NCBI RefSeq assembly: GCF_004361855.1
Contig: NZ_SNWQ01000021.1
Span: 1 to 64,000, forward strand
Direction: 5' to 3'
Length of the DNA stretch: 64,000 nt
DNA from: Kribbella caucasensis
Lineage (GTDB): Bacteria; Actinomycetota; Actinomycetes; Propionibacteriales; Kribbellaceae
The position numbers and the translations under genes were made by a program. The notes beneath the pieces were generated by a model. That model ran no database searches. It was not told the origin of the DNA and saw only the letters and a list, made by a program, of their open reading frames with translations. This document shows, one piece after another, positions 22,940-31,499 of the stretch (the stretch's first letter is position 1; every line of letters begins with the position of its first letter).

Positions 22940-25186
22940 GTGAGCCGAGCGGGACGGGTGACGGGGCTGGCCGCGTTGGCCAGTTTGCCGGTGCTGCCGC
23001 TCGGCTGGTTCGTCGGTCTGCAAGCGCAACCGGCCTGGATCCCGGCCGCGTACCTCGGCTACCTGCTCGTCGTGATCGCGATCCCCGGCACGATGTTCTG
23101 GCGCCGGCTCACGGGCGGCTCCGGCTGGTTCCTGGTCGACGCGGTGCTCGGTACGACGTTCGGGCTGGCGTGCGAGGCCCTGATCTACCCACTGGGCAGG
23201 TGGCTGGATCTACCTCTGATCGCACTCGTGATGCCCGCCCTAGCGCTCGGTCTGTTCCTCGCCCTGCCACGCAAGTCCCGGGACGACCGACCGACACCGT
23301 GGTGGGCCGTCGCTGGTGTGATGGTGTCGGCGGGAGTGGTCGCGGCCTGGTTCGTCCGGGTCGGTTCACGGTTAATCCCAGTGGACGGCCCGTCAGCGCT
23401 CCGGCCGAACTCGGACTCGCCCTTCCAACTGTCACTGGCCGCCGAACTCACGCACCACTTCCCCCCGCAGGTCCCGTACGTCGCTGGTGAGCCGCTGACC
23501 TACCACTGGATGGCCTACAACCACATCGCGTCCGCGCACTGGATCACCGGCATCGAGCTCGATGTACTGACCCAGCGCGTGGTCCCGTTCGCGTTCCTGT
23601 TGTTGACCGCGCTCGGGGCGGCCGCGGTCGGCATGGTGCTCACCGGTCGGGCTGTGGCCGCACCGATCGCCGCCGGACTCACCGTGCTGGCCGGAGACCT
23701 CAGTCCGTGGTCCTGGACCGTGACGCACACCCTGTACCACGACAGCCCGTTGTCGATGGGGCAGATGATCAGCCCGACGCAGGCCTACTCCACGGTGATC
23801 ATGCTGCCGCTCATCGCCGTCACTGCCCTGCTGTTGCGGCGCAAAGCCGATCAGTCCAAGCGCCGACTGGCCGGCCTCTTCCTGACCGCGACGATCCTGA
23901 TCACCGTCCTGTCGATCAGCAAGGCCACTGCACTACCGGTCTACGCAGCAGGTATCGCGGCAGCATGGCTCTACCTGACGATCAAGGACCGCCGCCTCAA
24001 CGTCCGCGCCCTGGTGCTCGGTGTCCTGGTCGGCACCACCTACACGGTGAACTTCTTCGTCGTACTGCGCGCCGCCAGCCACGGCATGGAAGTCGAACCA
24101 GGCAAGACGTTCCGCAACATGCTCAACACGATGCTGACCGGTGTCGACCCCTCCGTGCAGCAAGGCCCGGACCTCCTGCCGATCGTCACCGCCGCGGTCC
24201 TCATCGGCTGGCTGCTACCCGGCGCAGGCATCCTGCTGATCCGTCGTCGCCTCCCCCGCGATCCGATGGCCGTGATGCTCCTGGCCGGGCTGATCGGGGC
24301 GGTCGCCGCTGCAAGCGTGCTCCACCACTACAGCCAGGCGCAGGTCTTCTTCGCCCGAACCGCCTTCGTGTACGGCGTTCTGCTCGCTGCATGGGGTCTG
24401 TCCTCGCTGGAGCGCCGCCAGTACTTCGCAGTCGCGCCCGCATTGGCCCTAGGCGTCACCGCGATCTACGTCGGCCGATCCAGAACAGACGGCCTGATCC
24501 GCGACTGCCGCGACACCGCCTGCCTGGACAGGATCTTCGCGGAACCACTGGTGTACGCGTTGATCCTCACGGCCGCCGGTGTCCTCGTCCTAGGGCTCCT
24601 GATCCGCGGTTCACGTCGTACCTGGGCTGCGATCGCAGTGGCCGCTCTGCTCGGGTTGACGGTGTCGCCGACGATCGTGAGCCTGCGGAAGTTCGCGTTC
24701 CCCCCGCAGACGACATACGACTCGATCGCGCCCGGTGGGATCGAGGCCGCCCGGTTCATCCGGCGGCAGTCCGGGCCCGACGACCTGATCGCGACCAACA
24801 TCCACTGCCACGCGCCGACCGGATCGCGGTGTCACAGCGGCTCGTTCTGGATCCCCGGGTACGCCGAACGCCGGGTGCTCGTCGAAGGCTGGGCGTACAC
24901 GGCGCAGGCGAACAACGTGCACACCTCGACCGACGCGGTGTACGGGCCGTTCTGGGATCAGGCGAAGCTCCGGATCAACGACGCTGCCTTCACCGCGCCG
25001 ACCAGGGACGGCCTGGAAACGCTGCGCACGCAGTACGGCGTGCGCTGGTTGCTCGCCGACGAACGGGTCAATGAAGTGCCGGAAGAGCTGGCCAAACTGG
25101 CCGAACTGCGTTTCCAGTCCGGCACGGTTCGCGTGTACCAGCTCTACCCGCCCCGAACTCCCCAGGGCCCTAGGGAAACGCCCTAA
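22940..25186 (+). CDS. Polytopic membrane protein, GT-C-like glycosyltransferase (paralog 3 of 5)
   Basis: The protein has about 748 residues with spans throughout residues 5-590. The first large loop holds NSDSPFQLSLAAEL and then GEPLTYHWM (Tyr188-His189). The C-terminal domain carries Cys623-x7-Cys631, LVEGWAYTAQ and YGVRWLLADE. I chose GTG 22940, preceded by GGGGGA at suitable spacing, over GTG 22913, which has none. It shares the architecture and motifs of the other four but is diverged from the first two. It overlaps the opposing hydrolase gene by 4 bases. Confidence 0.76.
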   Translation: MSRAGRVTGLAALASLPVLPLGWFVGLQAQPAWIPAAYLGYLLVVIAIPGTMFWRRLTGGSGWFLVDAVLGTTFGLACEALIYPLGRWLDLPLIALVMPALALGLFLALPRKSRDDRPTPWWAVAGVMVSAGVVAAWFVRVGSRLIPVDGPSALRPNSDSPFQLSLAAELTHHFPPQVPYVAGEPLTYHWMAYNHIASAHWITGIELDVLTQRVVPFAFLLLTALGAAAVGMVLTGRAVAAPIAAGLTVLAGDLSPWSWTVTHTLYHDSPLSMGQMISPTQAYSTVIMLPLIAVTALLLRRKADQSKRRLAGLFLTATILITVLSISKATALPVYAAGIAAAWLYLTIKDRRLNVRALVLGVLVGTTYTVNFFVVLRAASHGMEVEPGKTFRNMLNTMLTGVDPSVQQGPDLLPIVTAAVLIGWLLPGAGILLIRRRLPRDPMAVMLLAGLIGAVAAASVLHHYSQAQVFFARTAFVYGVLLAAWGLSSLERRQYFAVAPALALGVTAIYVGRSRTDGLIRDCRDTACLDRIFAEPLVYALILTAAGVLVLGLLIRGSRRTWAAIAVAALLGLTVSPTIVSLRKFAFPPQTTYDSIAPGGIEAARFIRRQSGPDDLIATNIHCHAPTGSRCHSGSFWIPGYAERRVLVEGWAYTAQANNVHTSTDAVYGPFWDQAKLRINDAAFTAPTRDGLETLRTQYGVRWLLADERVNEVPEELAKLAELRFQSGTVRVYQLYPPRTPQGPRETP

Positions 25187-26745
25187 CTCACAGCGGGGAG
25201 TCGGAGGCTTTCGTTCCAGCTCCGGTCGAGCGCGCTGACGAAGTAGACGTAGTGGTGGCCCCGCTCGGCCGTGGTGTCGACGTACGTCTGCAGCCCACCA
25301 GTGGAACGCATAGTCGCCAGCAGGTTGCGCGCGTCATTGTCAGGGCACCAGTCGCCACCGGTCAGGTCACGACGGTAGATCGCGTACGACGTGGTGTCGG
25401 CGGACGTGGCTCGCCACTGCAACTGAACGCCGTCACTCGCCTTGCGCGCACGGAGATCCTGCACGGGCAGTGGAGCACGGTTGTCCAGCGACGGGCTTGC
25501 CGGGACCAGTGCGGGACGTGAGTACCACGTCGTGTTCAGCAGTGTGGTCGCACCGAGCCGATCGGCGCGCACGTCCTTCGCGGAGAAGTAGATGTCGCCC
25601 TTGACCTCGGGAATCGTGCTGTTGAAGCCCAACTGGTCACTCAGCTCGGCCGGGTCCGACCAGTCGGGCGACTGTGTCGACGTGCCGACCTTGTAGGTGG
25701 CGTGACCGACGTACAGGTGGACGTCGGTACCGCGGACCTGCTCGGCCCACCACGGCACGATCTTGTTGTAGTCAGCCGGAGCGAATCCGCCTGCCCAGTA
25801 GACCTGCGGGACGATGTAGTCGATCCACTCCTCCCGGACCCAGCGACGGGTGTCCGCGGAGAGATCGTCATACGTCTGTACGCCGGCGGTCGTGTCGGAC
25901 CCGAGCGGATCGGTCCCCTTGTTCCGCCAGACTGCGAACGGGGAGATGCCGAACTTCACCCACGGCTTGGCCGCCTTGATCCGCTGCTGCAACTCCTGGA
26001 TCAACAGGTTGATGTTGTTCCGTCGCCACTCGGCCACTGTCGGGAAGCCGGCCCCGTACTGCGCGTAGGTGGCCGCGTCGTCGAACACCTGACCCGCAAC
26101 GGGATACGGGTAGAAGTAGTCGTCGAAGTGGACGCCGTCGATGTCGTACCGGGAGACCGCATCCATGATCGCGTCCTCGACCAGTTTGCGAGCCGCGGGG
26201 ATCCCCGGGTTGTAGTAGAGCTTGCCGCCGTACGGGACCACCCAGTCGGGGTGCTGTCTTGCGGGGTGCTCCGGGACGAGCGCGGTGAGGTCCGTGTTCA
26301 TGGACAGGCGGTACGGGTTGAACCAGGCGTGCAGCTCGAGGTTCCGCTTGTGCGCCTCGGCGACGGCGAACGCCAGCGGGTCGTAGCCGGGGTCCCCACC
26401 CTGCGTGCCGGTCAGGTAGCGCGACCACGGCTCCACCGTTGACGGCCAGAAGGCGTCCGCGGTGGGCCGGACCTGCAGGATCACGGCGTTGTGGTTCTGC
26501 CGGACCGCGTCGTCGAACCAGCCGAGCAACTCGGCCTGCTGCTGGGCCGCGGTCAGCCCGGTCCGGGACGGCCAGTCGATGTTGACCACCGACGCGACCC
26601 AGCTGGCGCGGAACTGCCGCAGCGGCGTACTGGGGCTGGGCTCGCACGATTCGCCCGGCTCAGCGGCCCCCGCGGTACCAGGTAGTACGCCGAACAGCAG
26701 CCCCGCTGTCGCACCCACAATGCCGACCATCCGCCAGCCACCCAT
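25183..26745 (-). CDS. Secreted glycoside-hydrolase-like protein (GHL10/DUF187) with C-terminal FnIII-like domain
   Basis: This 520-residue protein has a signal peptide (hydrophobic core VGIVGATAGLLFGVLPG, cleavage near GAA-EP). The GHL10 barrel runs from about 45 to 400 with RASWVASVVNIDWP, LQVRPTADAFWPS, LHAWFNPYRLS and DGVHFDDYFYPYP. The last contains the conserved acidic residues. It resembles YngK-type glycosidases, some of which act on N-acetylated glycans. An FnIII-like module occupies the last 95 residues. ATG 26745 has GGAGAG 5 bases upstream and puts the signal peptide at the N-terminus; the ATG 15 codons earlier does not. It may trim the surface polymer made by this locus. Confidence 0.84.
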   Translation of the reverse strand: MGGWRMVGIVGATAGLLFGVLPGTAGAAEPGESCEPSPSTPLRQFRASWVASVVNIDWPSRTGLTAAQQQAELLGWFDDAVRQNHNAVILQVRPTADAFWPSTVEPWSRYLTGTQGGDPGYDPLAFAVAEAHKRNLELHAWFNPYRLSMNTDLTALVPEHPARQHPDWVVPYGGKLYYNPGIPAARKLVEDAIMDAVSRYDIDGVHFDDYFYPYPVAGQVFDDAATYAQYGAGFPTVAEWRRNNINLLIQELQQRIKAAKPWVKFGISPFAVWRNKGTDPLGSDTTAGVQTYDDLSADTRRWVREEWIDYIVPQVYWAGGFAPADYNKIVPWWAEQVRGTDVHLYVGHATYKVGTSTQSPDWSDPAELSDQLGFNSTIPEVKGDIYFSAKDVRADRLGATTLLNTTWYSRPALVPASPSLDNRAPLPVQDLRARKASDGVQLQWRATSADTTSYAIYRRDLTGGDWCPDNDARNLLATMRSTGGLQTYVDTTAERGHHYVYFVSALDRSWNESLRLPAVS

Positions 26746-26838
26746 GTCACTCTCCGACCAATCCAGGGAAAGATTTCGAAAGATAGTCACACATCCGGCA
26801 CCCCGAGCAGAAGGGCTCGATTCGATTCGTTGATGACG

Positions 26839-26847
26839 TTATCCACA
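26839..26847 (+). other. Isolated DnaA-box word
   Basis: TTATCCACA occurs once in the 185-base gap between divergent genes. There is no cluster of boxes and no AT-rich unwinding region, so this is not an origin. It may be chance or a DnaA-sensitive promoter. Confidence 0.3.
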
Positions 26848-26930
26848 TCCGGTCTCGCCACCGGATCGCAGCCTGCCTCGGCCAGCCGGTACCGTGGTGG
26901 CCGGATCATCGGAGAACGGAAGGTCAGACA

Positions 26931-27452
26931 GTGCTGCGCACGGCCACCGACGGCGACGTCGACATCATCCGGACCCTGCGCAACCAGCAGCCGAACCGGG
27001 ACGTGAGCATCAACGCGCACGAGATCTCGGCCGATGAGCACGCCGCCTGGTGGGCCAAGGCCAGTGCCGACCCGACCCGCCGGATCCTGATCTACGAACG
27101 CGACGGCGTGGTCGCCGGCGTGGTCAACTTCTTCGACCTCGAGCTCGAGGCCGAGCCGCGGACCGGTGCCTGGGGGTTCTTCCTGGACGCCGATGGGCTG
27201 GCCGAGCGGGGCGAGACCCTGCCGGCCTGGATCGAGGTGATGAAGGACGCGACGTCGTACGCGTTCGACACCCTCGGTCTGGACGACCTCTACGGCGAGG
27301 TGCTCGAGCACAACACTGTCGTCCGGCAGATGAACCGGCGGTTCCGCTTCGTCGAGGGCGAGCCGGAGACCCGGTACGCCGACGGCCGCGAGATCACCGT
27401 GTTGCCGATCAGTCTGAACAAGTTCAACCGGCGGAAGCCGAAGGGAAACTGA
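26931..27452 (+). CDS. pseH: PseH-like GNAT N-acetyltransferase (pseudaminic acid pathway)
   Basis: The 173-residue GNAT protein begins LRTATDGDVDIIRTLRNQQP and contains INAHEISADEHAAWW, GVVNFFDLE and a late LGLDDLYGEVLEHN segment typical of PseH. PseH acetylates the 4-amino group of UDP-4-amino-4,6-dideoxy-N-acetyl-beta-L-altrosamine with acetyl-CoA in the cytoplasm. The GTG start has GGAAGG at good spacing. The next gene is a PseI-like synthase 3 bases later, which strongly supports the assignment. The other pathway genes lie 17-24 kb downstream. Confidence 0.82.
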   Translation: MLRTATDGDVDIIRTLRNQQPNRDVSINAHEISADEHAAWWAKASADPTRRILIYERDGVVAGVVNFFDLELEAEPRTGAWGFFLDADGLAERGETLPAWIEVMKDATSYAFDTLGLDDLYGEVLEHNTVVRQMNRRFRFVEGEPETRYADGREITVLPISLNKFNRRKPKGN

Positions 27453-27455
27453 CCT

Positions 27456-28511
27456 ATGAGTGCCACCACGATCAACTTCGGCGATGTCCCGGTCGGGCCG
27501 GACCACCAGCCGTTCATCATCGCGGAGATGTCCGGCAACCACAACGGCGACATCGAGCGGGCCAAGGACATCGTCCGGGCGATGGCCGAGACCGGCGTGC
27601 AGGCGCTGAAGCTGCAGACCTACACCGCCGACACGATCACCCTGGACGTCGACCTGCCGGCCTTCCGGCTGCCGTCGGAGCACGAACTGTGGGGCGGCGC
27701 CCGGCTGTACGACCTCTACCAGGAGGCGCACACGCCGTGGGAGTGGCACGAGCCGCTGTTCGAGCTGGCCAACTCGCTCGGCATGCTGGCCTTCTCGTCG
27801 CCGTTCGACCCGACCGCGATCGACTTCCTGGAGAAGCTGAACGTGCCGGCGTACAAGGTCGCCTCGAACGAGATCGGCGATCTCCCGCTGGTCCGCGGGA
27901 TGGCCGAGACCGGTAAGCCGATCATCATCTCGACCGGCTCCGCGACCCTGGTCGACATCGATGCGGCCGTTCGCGCGGCCCGCTCGACCGGTAACGAGCA
28001 GATCATCGTGCTGTCCTGCACCGCGAGCTACCCGGCCCCGCCGGAGCAGTCCAACCTCCGCTCGATCCCCGTCCTGCGGGATGCGCTCGGCGTCCAGGTC
28101 GGTCTGTCGGACCACACGATGGGCATCGGCGCGGCGATCGCGGCCGTGGCGCTCGGCGCGACCGTGATCGAGAAGCACGTCACGCTGTCCCGCGCCGACG
28201 GTGGCGTCGACTCCGCCTTCTCGCTGGAGCCGGACGAGGTGAAGATGCTGGTCGAGGGCACCAAGGTCGCCCAGCAGGCGCTCGGCCAGCCGGTGATCGG
28301 CCCGAAGCAGGCCGAGCAGAACGTGCTCCGGTTCCGCCGTTCGCTCTACGTGACCCGCGACGTCAAGGCCGGCGAGAAGGTGGCCGCTGACAACGTCCGC
28401 TCGGTCCGTCCGGCCGGCGGTCTGGCCCCCGACGCCTTCGCCTCGGTCGAGGGCCGCGAGTTCCGCGTCGACACCCCGAAGGGCACCCCGCTCACCTGGG
28501 ACGTTCTCTAA
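27456..28511 (+). CDS. pseI: Pseudaminic acid synthase (PseI/NeuB family)
   Basis: The 351-residue TIM-barrel synthase has a C-terminal SAF domain (about 290-350). The opening FIIAEMSGNHNGDIERAKD and the segment ALKLQTYTADTITLD match PseI more closely than sialic-acid synthases; LSDHTMGIG and GATVIEKHVTL complete the family pattern. It condenses 2,4-diacetamido-2,4,6-trideoxy-L-altrose with phosphoenolpyruvate to give pseudaminic acid. It is transcribed with pseH. A legionaminic or other nonulosonic product is less likely because the PseB, PseC, PseG and PseH homologs are all present. Confidence 0.9.
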   Translation: MSATTINFGDVPVGPDHQPFIIAEMSGNHNGDIERAKDIVRAMAETGVQALKLQTYTADTITLDVDLPAFRLPSEHELWGGARLYDLYQEAHTPWEWHEPLFELANSLGMLAFSSPFDPTAIDFLEKLNVPAYKVASNEIGDLPLVRGMAETGKPIIISTGSATLVDIDAAVRAARSTGNEQIIVLSCTASYPAPPEQSNLRSIPVLRDALGVQVGLSDHTMGIGAAIAAVALGATVIEKHVTLSRADGGVDSAFSLEPDEVKMLVEGTKVAQQALGQPVIGPKQAEQNVLRFRRSLYVTRDVKAGEKVAADNVRSVRPAGGLAPDAFASVEGREFRVDTPKGTPLTWDVL

Positions 28512-28541
28512 GTAGACCGACTGGGCAACTTCCGCGCCGGT

Positions 28542-29006
28542 TCAGCCATCAACTGATGTGTGGGAACCGTCGCGGAAGGTCCAGAACCGGTGCAACAGGT
28601 AGCTGATCACCGGGACGATCAGGATCATCAGCGCCTGGGCGAGCAGGACCGCCAGGTGCAGGACCTCGATCAGCAGCGGCATGCCGATCAGGGAGCAGCC
28701 GAGGCCGAACAGGTAGACGGTGTAGAACTTGGCGAAACCGCGCAGCCAGCCCGTGTTGGAGCCGAAGACGAAGCCGCGATAGACCGGATACATCACGACC
28801 GCGGTGCCCAGGTTGGCCATCGCGGTGACGACCAGATAAGGCAGAGCGCCCTCGAACAGGTGCCAGCCGAGCCAGAACAGGCCGAAGTACAAGACATTGG
28901 TGCCGGCGCCGACGATCAGGTAGCGGACGCGATGGTCATCCAGGGCTTTCGCACCCAGCTGCGCGACAGAAATGTCAGTGCCTCTCTCGAGTGGAATAAT
29001 CGCCAA
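28542..29006 (-). CDS. GtrA-like membrane protein (polyprenyl-phosphate-sugar flippase candidate)
   Basis: The 154-residue protein has four predicted spans and the GtrA pattern: RYLIVGAGTNVLYFGLFW near the N-terminus, a conserved FVFGS loop, and the ending SYLLHRFWTF. GtrA proteins are thought to flip polyprenyl-phosphate-linked sugars to the outer membrane face. The start is uncertain: the frame opens at TTG 29006, no ATG lies in the first part, and no ribosome site is convincing. It is head-to-head with a GtrB-like GT2 gene 45 bases away, the classic partner. Confidence 0.84.
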   Translation of the reverse strand: MAIIPLERGTDISVAQLGAKALDDHRVRYLIVGAGTNVLYFGLFWLGWHLFEGALPYLVVTAMANLGTAVVMYPVYRGFVFGSNTGWLRGFAKFYTVYLFGLGCSLIGMPLLIEVLHLAVLLAQALMILIVPVISYLLHRFWTFRDGSHTSVDG

Positions 29007-29051
29007 CGGCGAACCGCCGCCTCCGCAGGACCATCGTCAGAAGGGCAAGCA

Positions 29052-30005
29052 GTGCTCGTCTCCGTCGTCGTGCCATGTTATCGGTCGGCCAGGACCCTGC
29101 CGCGCCTTGTCGAGGATCTCTCCCACGTGCTGCCCGAGGTGACCACCGGGTTCGAGATCGTGCTGGTGGTCGACGGCAGCCCGGACGACACCTGGCAGGT
29201 GGCCAGCGAGCTGGCGAACAAGTACCCGGAGACCCGCGCCCTCCGGCTGGCCCGGAACTACGGTCAGCACAACGCGTTGATCGCCGGCGTCCGCAGCGCG
29301 CGGTACGAGGTGGTCGTCACGATGGACGACGACCTCCAGCACCCGGCCGACCAGGTCCCGGTGCTGCTGCGGTCGCTGACCGACGACATCGACCTGGTGT
29401 ACGGCGTACCGAAGGAGGAGGAGCACGGGGTCTTCCGGAGCTTCTCGTCCCGCATGGTCAAGGCGGCGATGGCGTCCACCCTCTCGGTGCAGAACGCCAA
29501 GTCCATCAGCGCGTTCCGGGCCTTCCGGACCTTCCTGCGGGACGGGTTCGACGGGCTGGACGGGCCGCACGCCTCGGTCGACGTCGCGCTGTCCTGGTCG
29601 ACCACGCGGATCGCGCAGACCACGGTCAGGATGGAGGACCGCGCCGACGGCAAGTCGAACTACACCACCTGGATGCTGGTCAAGCACGCGCTCACCCTGA
29701 TCACCGGGTACTCCACCGAACCGCTGCGACTGGTCGGCTATCTCGGCTTCATCTGCGCGGTGTTCGGGATCGGGTTGTTCGGCGTCATCATCTACAAGTA
29801 CGCGACCGGCGCGACCACGGTGGCCGGGTTCACCACGATCGCGTCGATGGTGGCGTTGTTCTCCGGTGCCCAGATGCTCGCGCTCGGCGTACTTGGCGAG
29901 TACGTCGGACGGTTGCATTCCGGATCGATGGGGCGGCCGACGTACGTGATCCGCGAGCGGACGGACGTGGACGCGCACCCGGACATCACCACCGAGACCG
30001 ACTGA
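29052..30005 (+). CDS. GtrB/dolichol-phosphate-mannose-synthase-like GT2
   Basis: The 317-residue protein begins VLVSVVVPCYRSARTLPRLV. The metal/donor motif TMDDDLQHPADQ is intact, and two C-terminal membrane spans (LGFICAVFGIGLFGVIIY; ASMVALFSGAQMLALGVLG) end in EYVGRL. This is the layout of polyprenyl-phosphate glycosyltransferases. The GTG at 29052 has AAGGG 7 bases upstream and gives a start directly before the first strand, as in homologs; the open frame upstream is antisense to gtrA. It is followed after 6 bases by a fused methyltransferase gene. Confidence 0.86.
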   Translation: MLVSVVVPCYRSARTLPRLVEDLSHVLPEVTTGFEIVLVVDGSPDDTWQVASELANKYPETRALRLARNYGQHNALIAGVRSARYEVVVTMDDDLQHPADQVPVLLRSLTDDIDLVYGVPKEEEHGVFRSFSSRMVKAAMASTLSVQNAKSISAFRAFRTFLRDGFDGLDGPHASVDVALSWSTTRIAQTTVRMEDRADGKSNYTTWMLVKHALTLITGYSTEPLRLVGYLGFICAVFGIGLFGVIIYKYATGATTVAGFTTIASMVALFSGAQMLALGVLGEYVGRLHSGSMGRPTYVIRERTDVDAHPDITTETD

Positions 30006-30011
30006 ACCCCC

Positions 30012-31496
30012 GTGTACCTGCTCTTTCCGGGGCGGCATCACGTCCTGACGAACTTCCAGGCTGAATTCCTCTCGAAACAGGACGCAACCGTGGTCTGGGC
30101 GGTGACCTCGTCAAACCACCACACCACCAAGCGGAACCCGGTGCCGTTCGACCGGCGGGAAGCGGCGATCGAGCGGTTCAGCGTGCAGACCGGTCTTCGT
30201 TCCTTGGTGGTCGGCGTGACGGACACCCCGCCGACGGACGACTTCGCCGACGTCACGATCAAGGCGATCGAGGCCGGTACCGACGACCAGGTCCAGCTGT
30301 CGCCAGACAACACCGTCGTCGCCTGCTCCACGCCCGAGGTCGCCAAGCTCTACGAACAGCTCGGCCACTCCGTCATCGGCGTCGAGCCGCCGGACCAGCC
30401 GCGCCCGTGGGACGTCCTGCTGATGATTGCCGCAGGCAACGACGAGTGGCGCGAGCTGGCCCATCCCGCGACCGTCGACGTCTTCGATCGCTACCACCTG
30501 GACGCGCACATCCGGCGCTGCGTGAACGATCCCGTGGTCGGCGACGACGGCGGCCTCACCACCACCCGCGACTACAAGACCTACGCGGACGCCTTCGAGA
30601 CCGCGGCCGACCGGAAATGGCAGCAGATCAAGGACTTCGTCCGCCCCGGCCGCATCCTCGACATCGGTTGCGCGACGGGCGCCACGCTGCAACTGGTCGA
30701 CGCGGATCCGCGGTTCCACGAGTCCGACCTGATCGGTGTCGAGGTCGCCCGGCACCTGTACGCCGAATGCGTGCACAAGAAGGAACAGGGCCGCTTCCAG
30801 AACCCGAACGTGTACTTCTACCAGCGCAACATGCTCGGCTCGGCCGTCTTCCCACCCCGGTCGATCGACACCACGCTCACGCTCGCGCTCACCCACGAGA
30901 TCTGGTCGTACGCCGGCGGCTCGCGTCCCGCCACTGTCCAACGGTTCGCCGACGCGCTCCACGCGCACACGGCTCCCGGTGGAGTCTGGGTCAACTCCGA
31001 TGTCTGCGGACCAGCCGAGCCCGACCGCATCGTCGTACTGGAACTGGACGACAGCGACGGGGTGAACGCGAACCCGGTCGACCTCGAAGCCCTCCAGGGC
31101 CCGGCGGCGCACGTGACCCGATTGTCAACCAGGGCACGGTTTTTCCAGTTCGCCCAGGACTTCCGCCGCAACGCGAACGTGCCCTTCGAGTACGCCGAAC
31201 GTGAGGGCAAACTGGTACTCCGGCTGGCCGACGCGATGGACTTCCTCACCCGCAAGGACTACGTCGACAACTGGCTCAGCGAAACCCACGAACAGTTCTG
31301 CGGCCTCAACTTCGAGGGCTGGTCAACCGTCGCCCGCCAAGCAGGATTCATCATCGACCCGGCATCCAAGCCCTGGCGCAACGACTGGGTGATCGACAAC
31401 CGCATCACCCCGGTCGCCTCTATCACGACCCCTGAAGGTGACGCGGTGGACTGGCCCGACACGCACCAGTTGCTGGTTGCGCGCCGGGCCCACTGA
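30012..31496 (+). CDS. NadM-like nucleotidyltransferase domain fused to an SAM methyltransferase
   Basis: This protein has 494 residues. Residues 1-175 follow the NMNAT/NadM pattern: LLFPGRHHVLTNFQ at the nucleotide loop, VVWAVTSSNHHTTKRNP, VVACSTPEVAKLYEQLG, and a final GNDEWRELAHPATVDV helix. The catalytic H-x-G-H is not preserved (RHHVLTN) and neither is the I-S-x-T-x-x-R motif, so the domain is probably inactive. Residues 195-494 form a class I methyltransferase with motif I in ILDIGCATGATLQLV (about 215-229). The GTG start follows the GT2 stop by 6 bases and has little ribosome site, so coupling is likely. I know of no characterised protein with this fusion. Confidence 0.68.
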   Translation: MYLLFPGRHHVLTNFQAEFLSKQDATVVWAVTSSNHHTTKRNPVPFDRREAAIERFSVQTGLRSLVVGVTDTPPTDDFADVTIKAIEAGTDDQVQLSPDNTVVACSTPEVAKLYEQLGHSVIGVEPPDQPRPWDVLLMIAAGNDEWRELAHPATVDVFDRYHLDAHIRRCVNDPVVGDDGGLTTTRDYKTYADAFETAADRKWQQIKDFVRPGRILDIGCATGATLQLVDADPRFHESDLIGVEVARHLYAECVHKKEQGRFQNPNVYFYQRNMLGSAVFPPRSIDTTLTLALTHEIWSYAGGSRPATVQRFADALHAHTAPGGVWVNSDVCGPAEPDRIVVLELDDSDGVNANPVDLEALQGPAAHVTRLSTRARFFQFAQDFRRNANVPFEYAEREGKLVLRLADAMDFLTRKDYVDNWLSETHEQFCGLNFEGWSTVARQAGFIIDPASKPWRNDWVIDNRITPVASITTPEGDAVDWPDTHQLLVARRAH

Positions 31497-31499
31497 CTG

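Noticed and set aside
26839..26847. DnaA-box word as a sign of a replication origin
   Set aside because: Only isolated boxes occur (51, 1619, 26839), with no cluster, AT-rich segment or dnaA/dnaN neighbour.
28560..29051. N-terminal extension of the GT2 at 29052
   Set aside because: The open frame upstream is antisense to gtrA; the GTG at 29052 has a ribosome site and matches the start of the GT-A fold.
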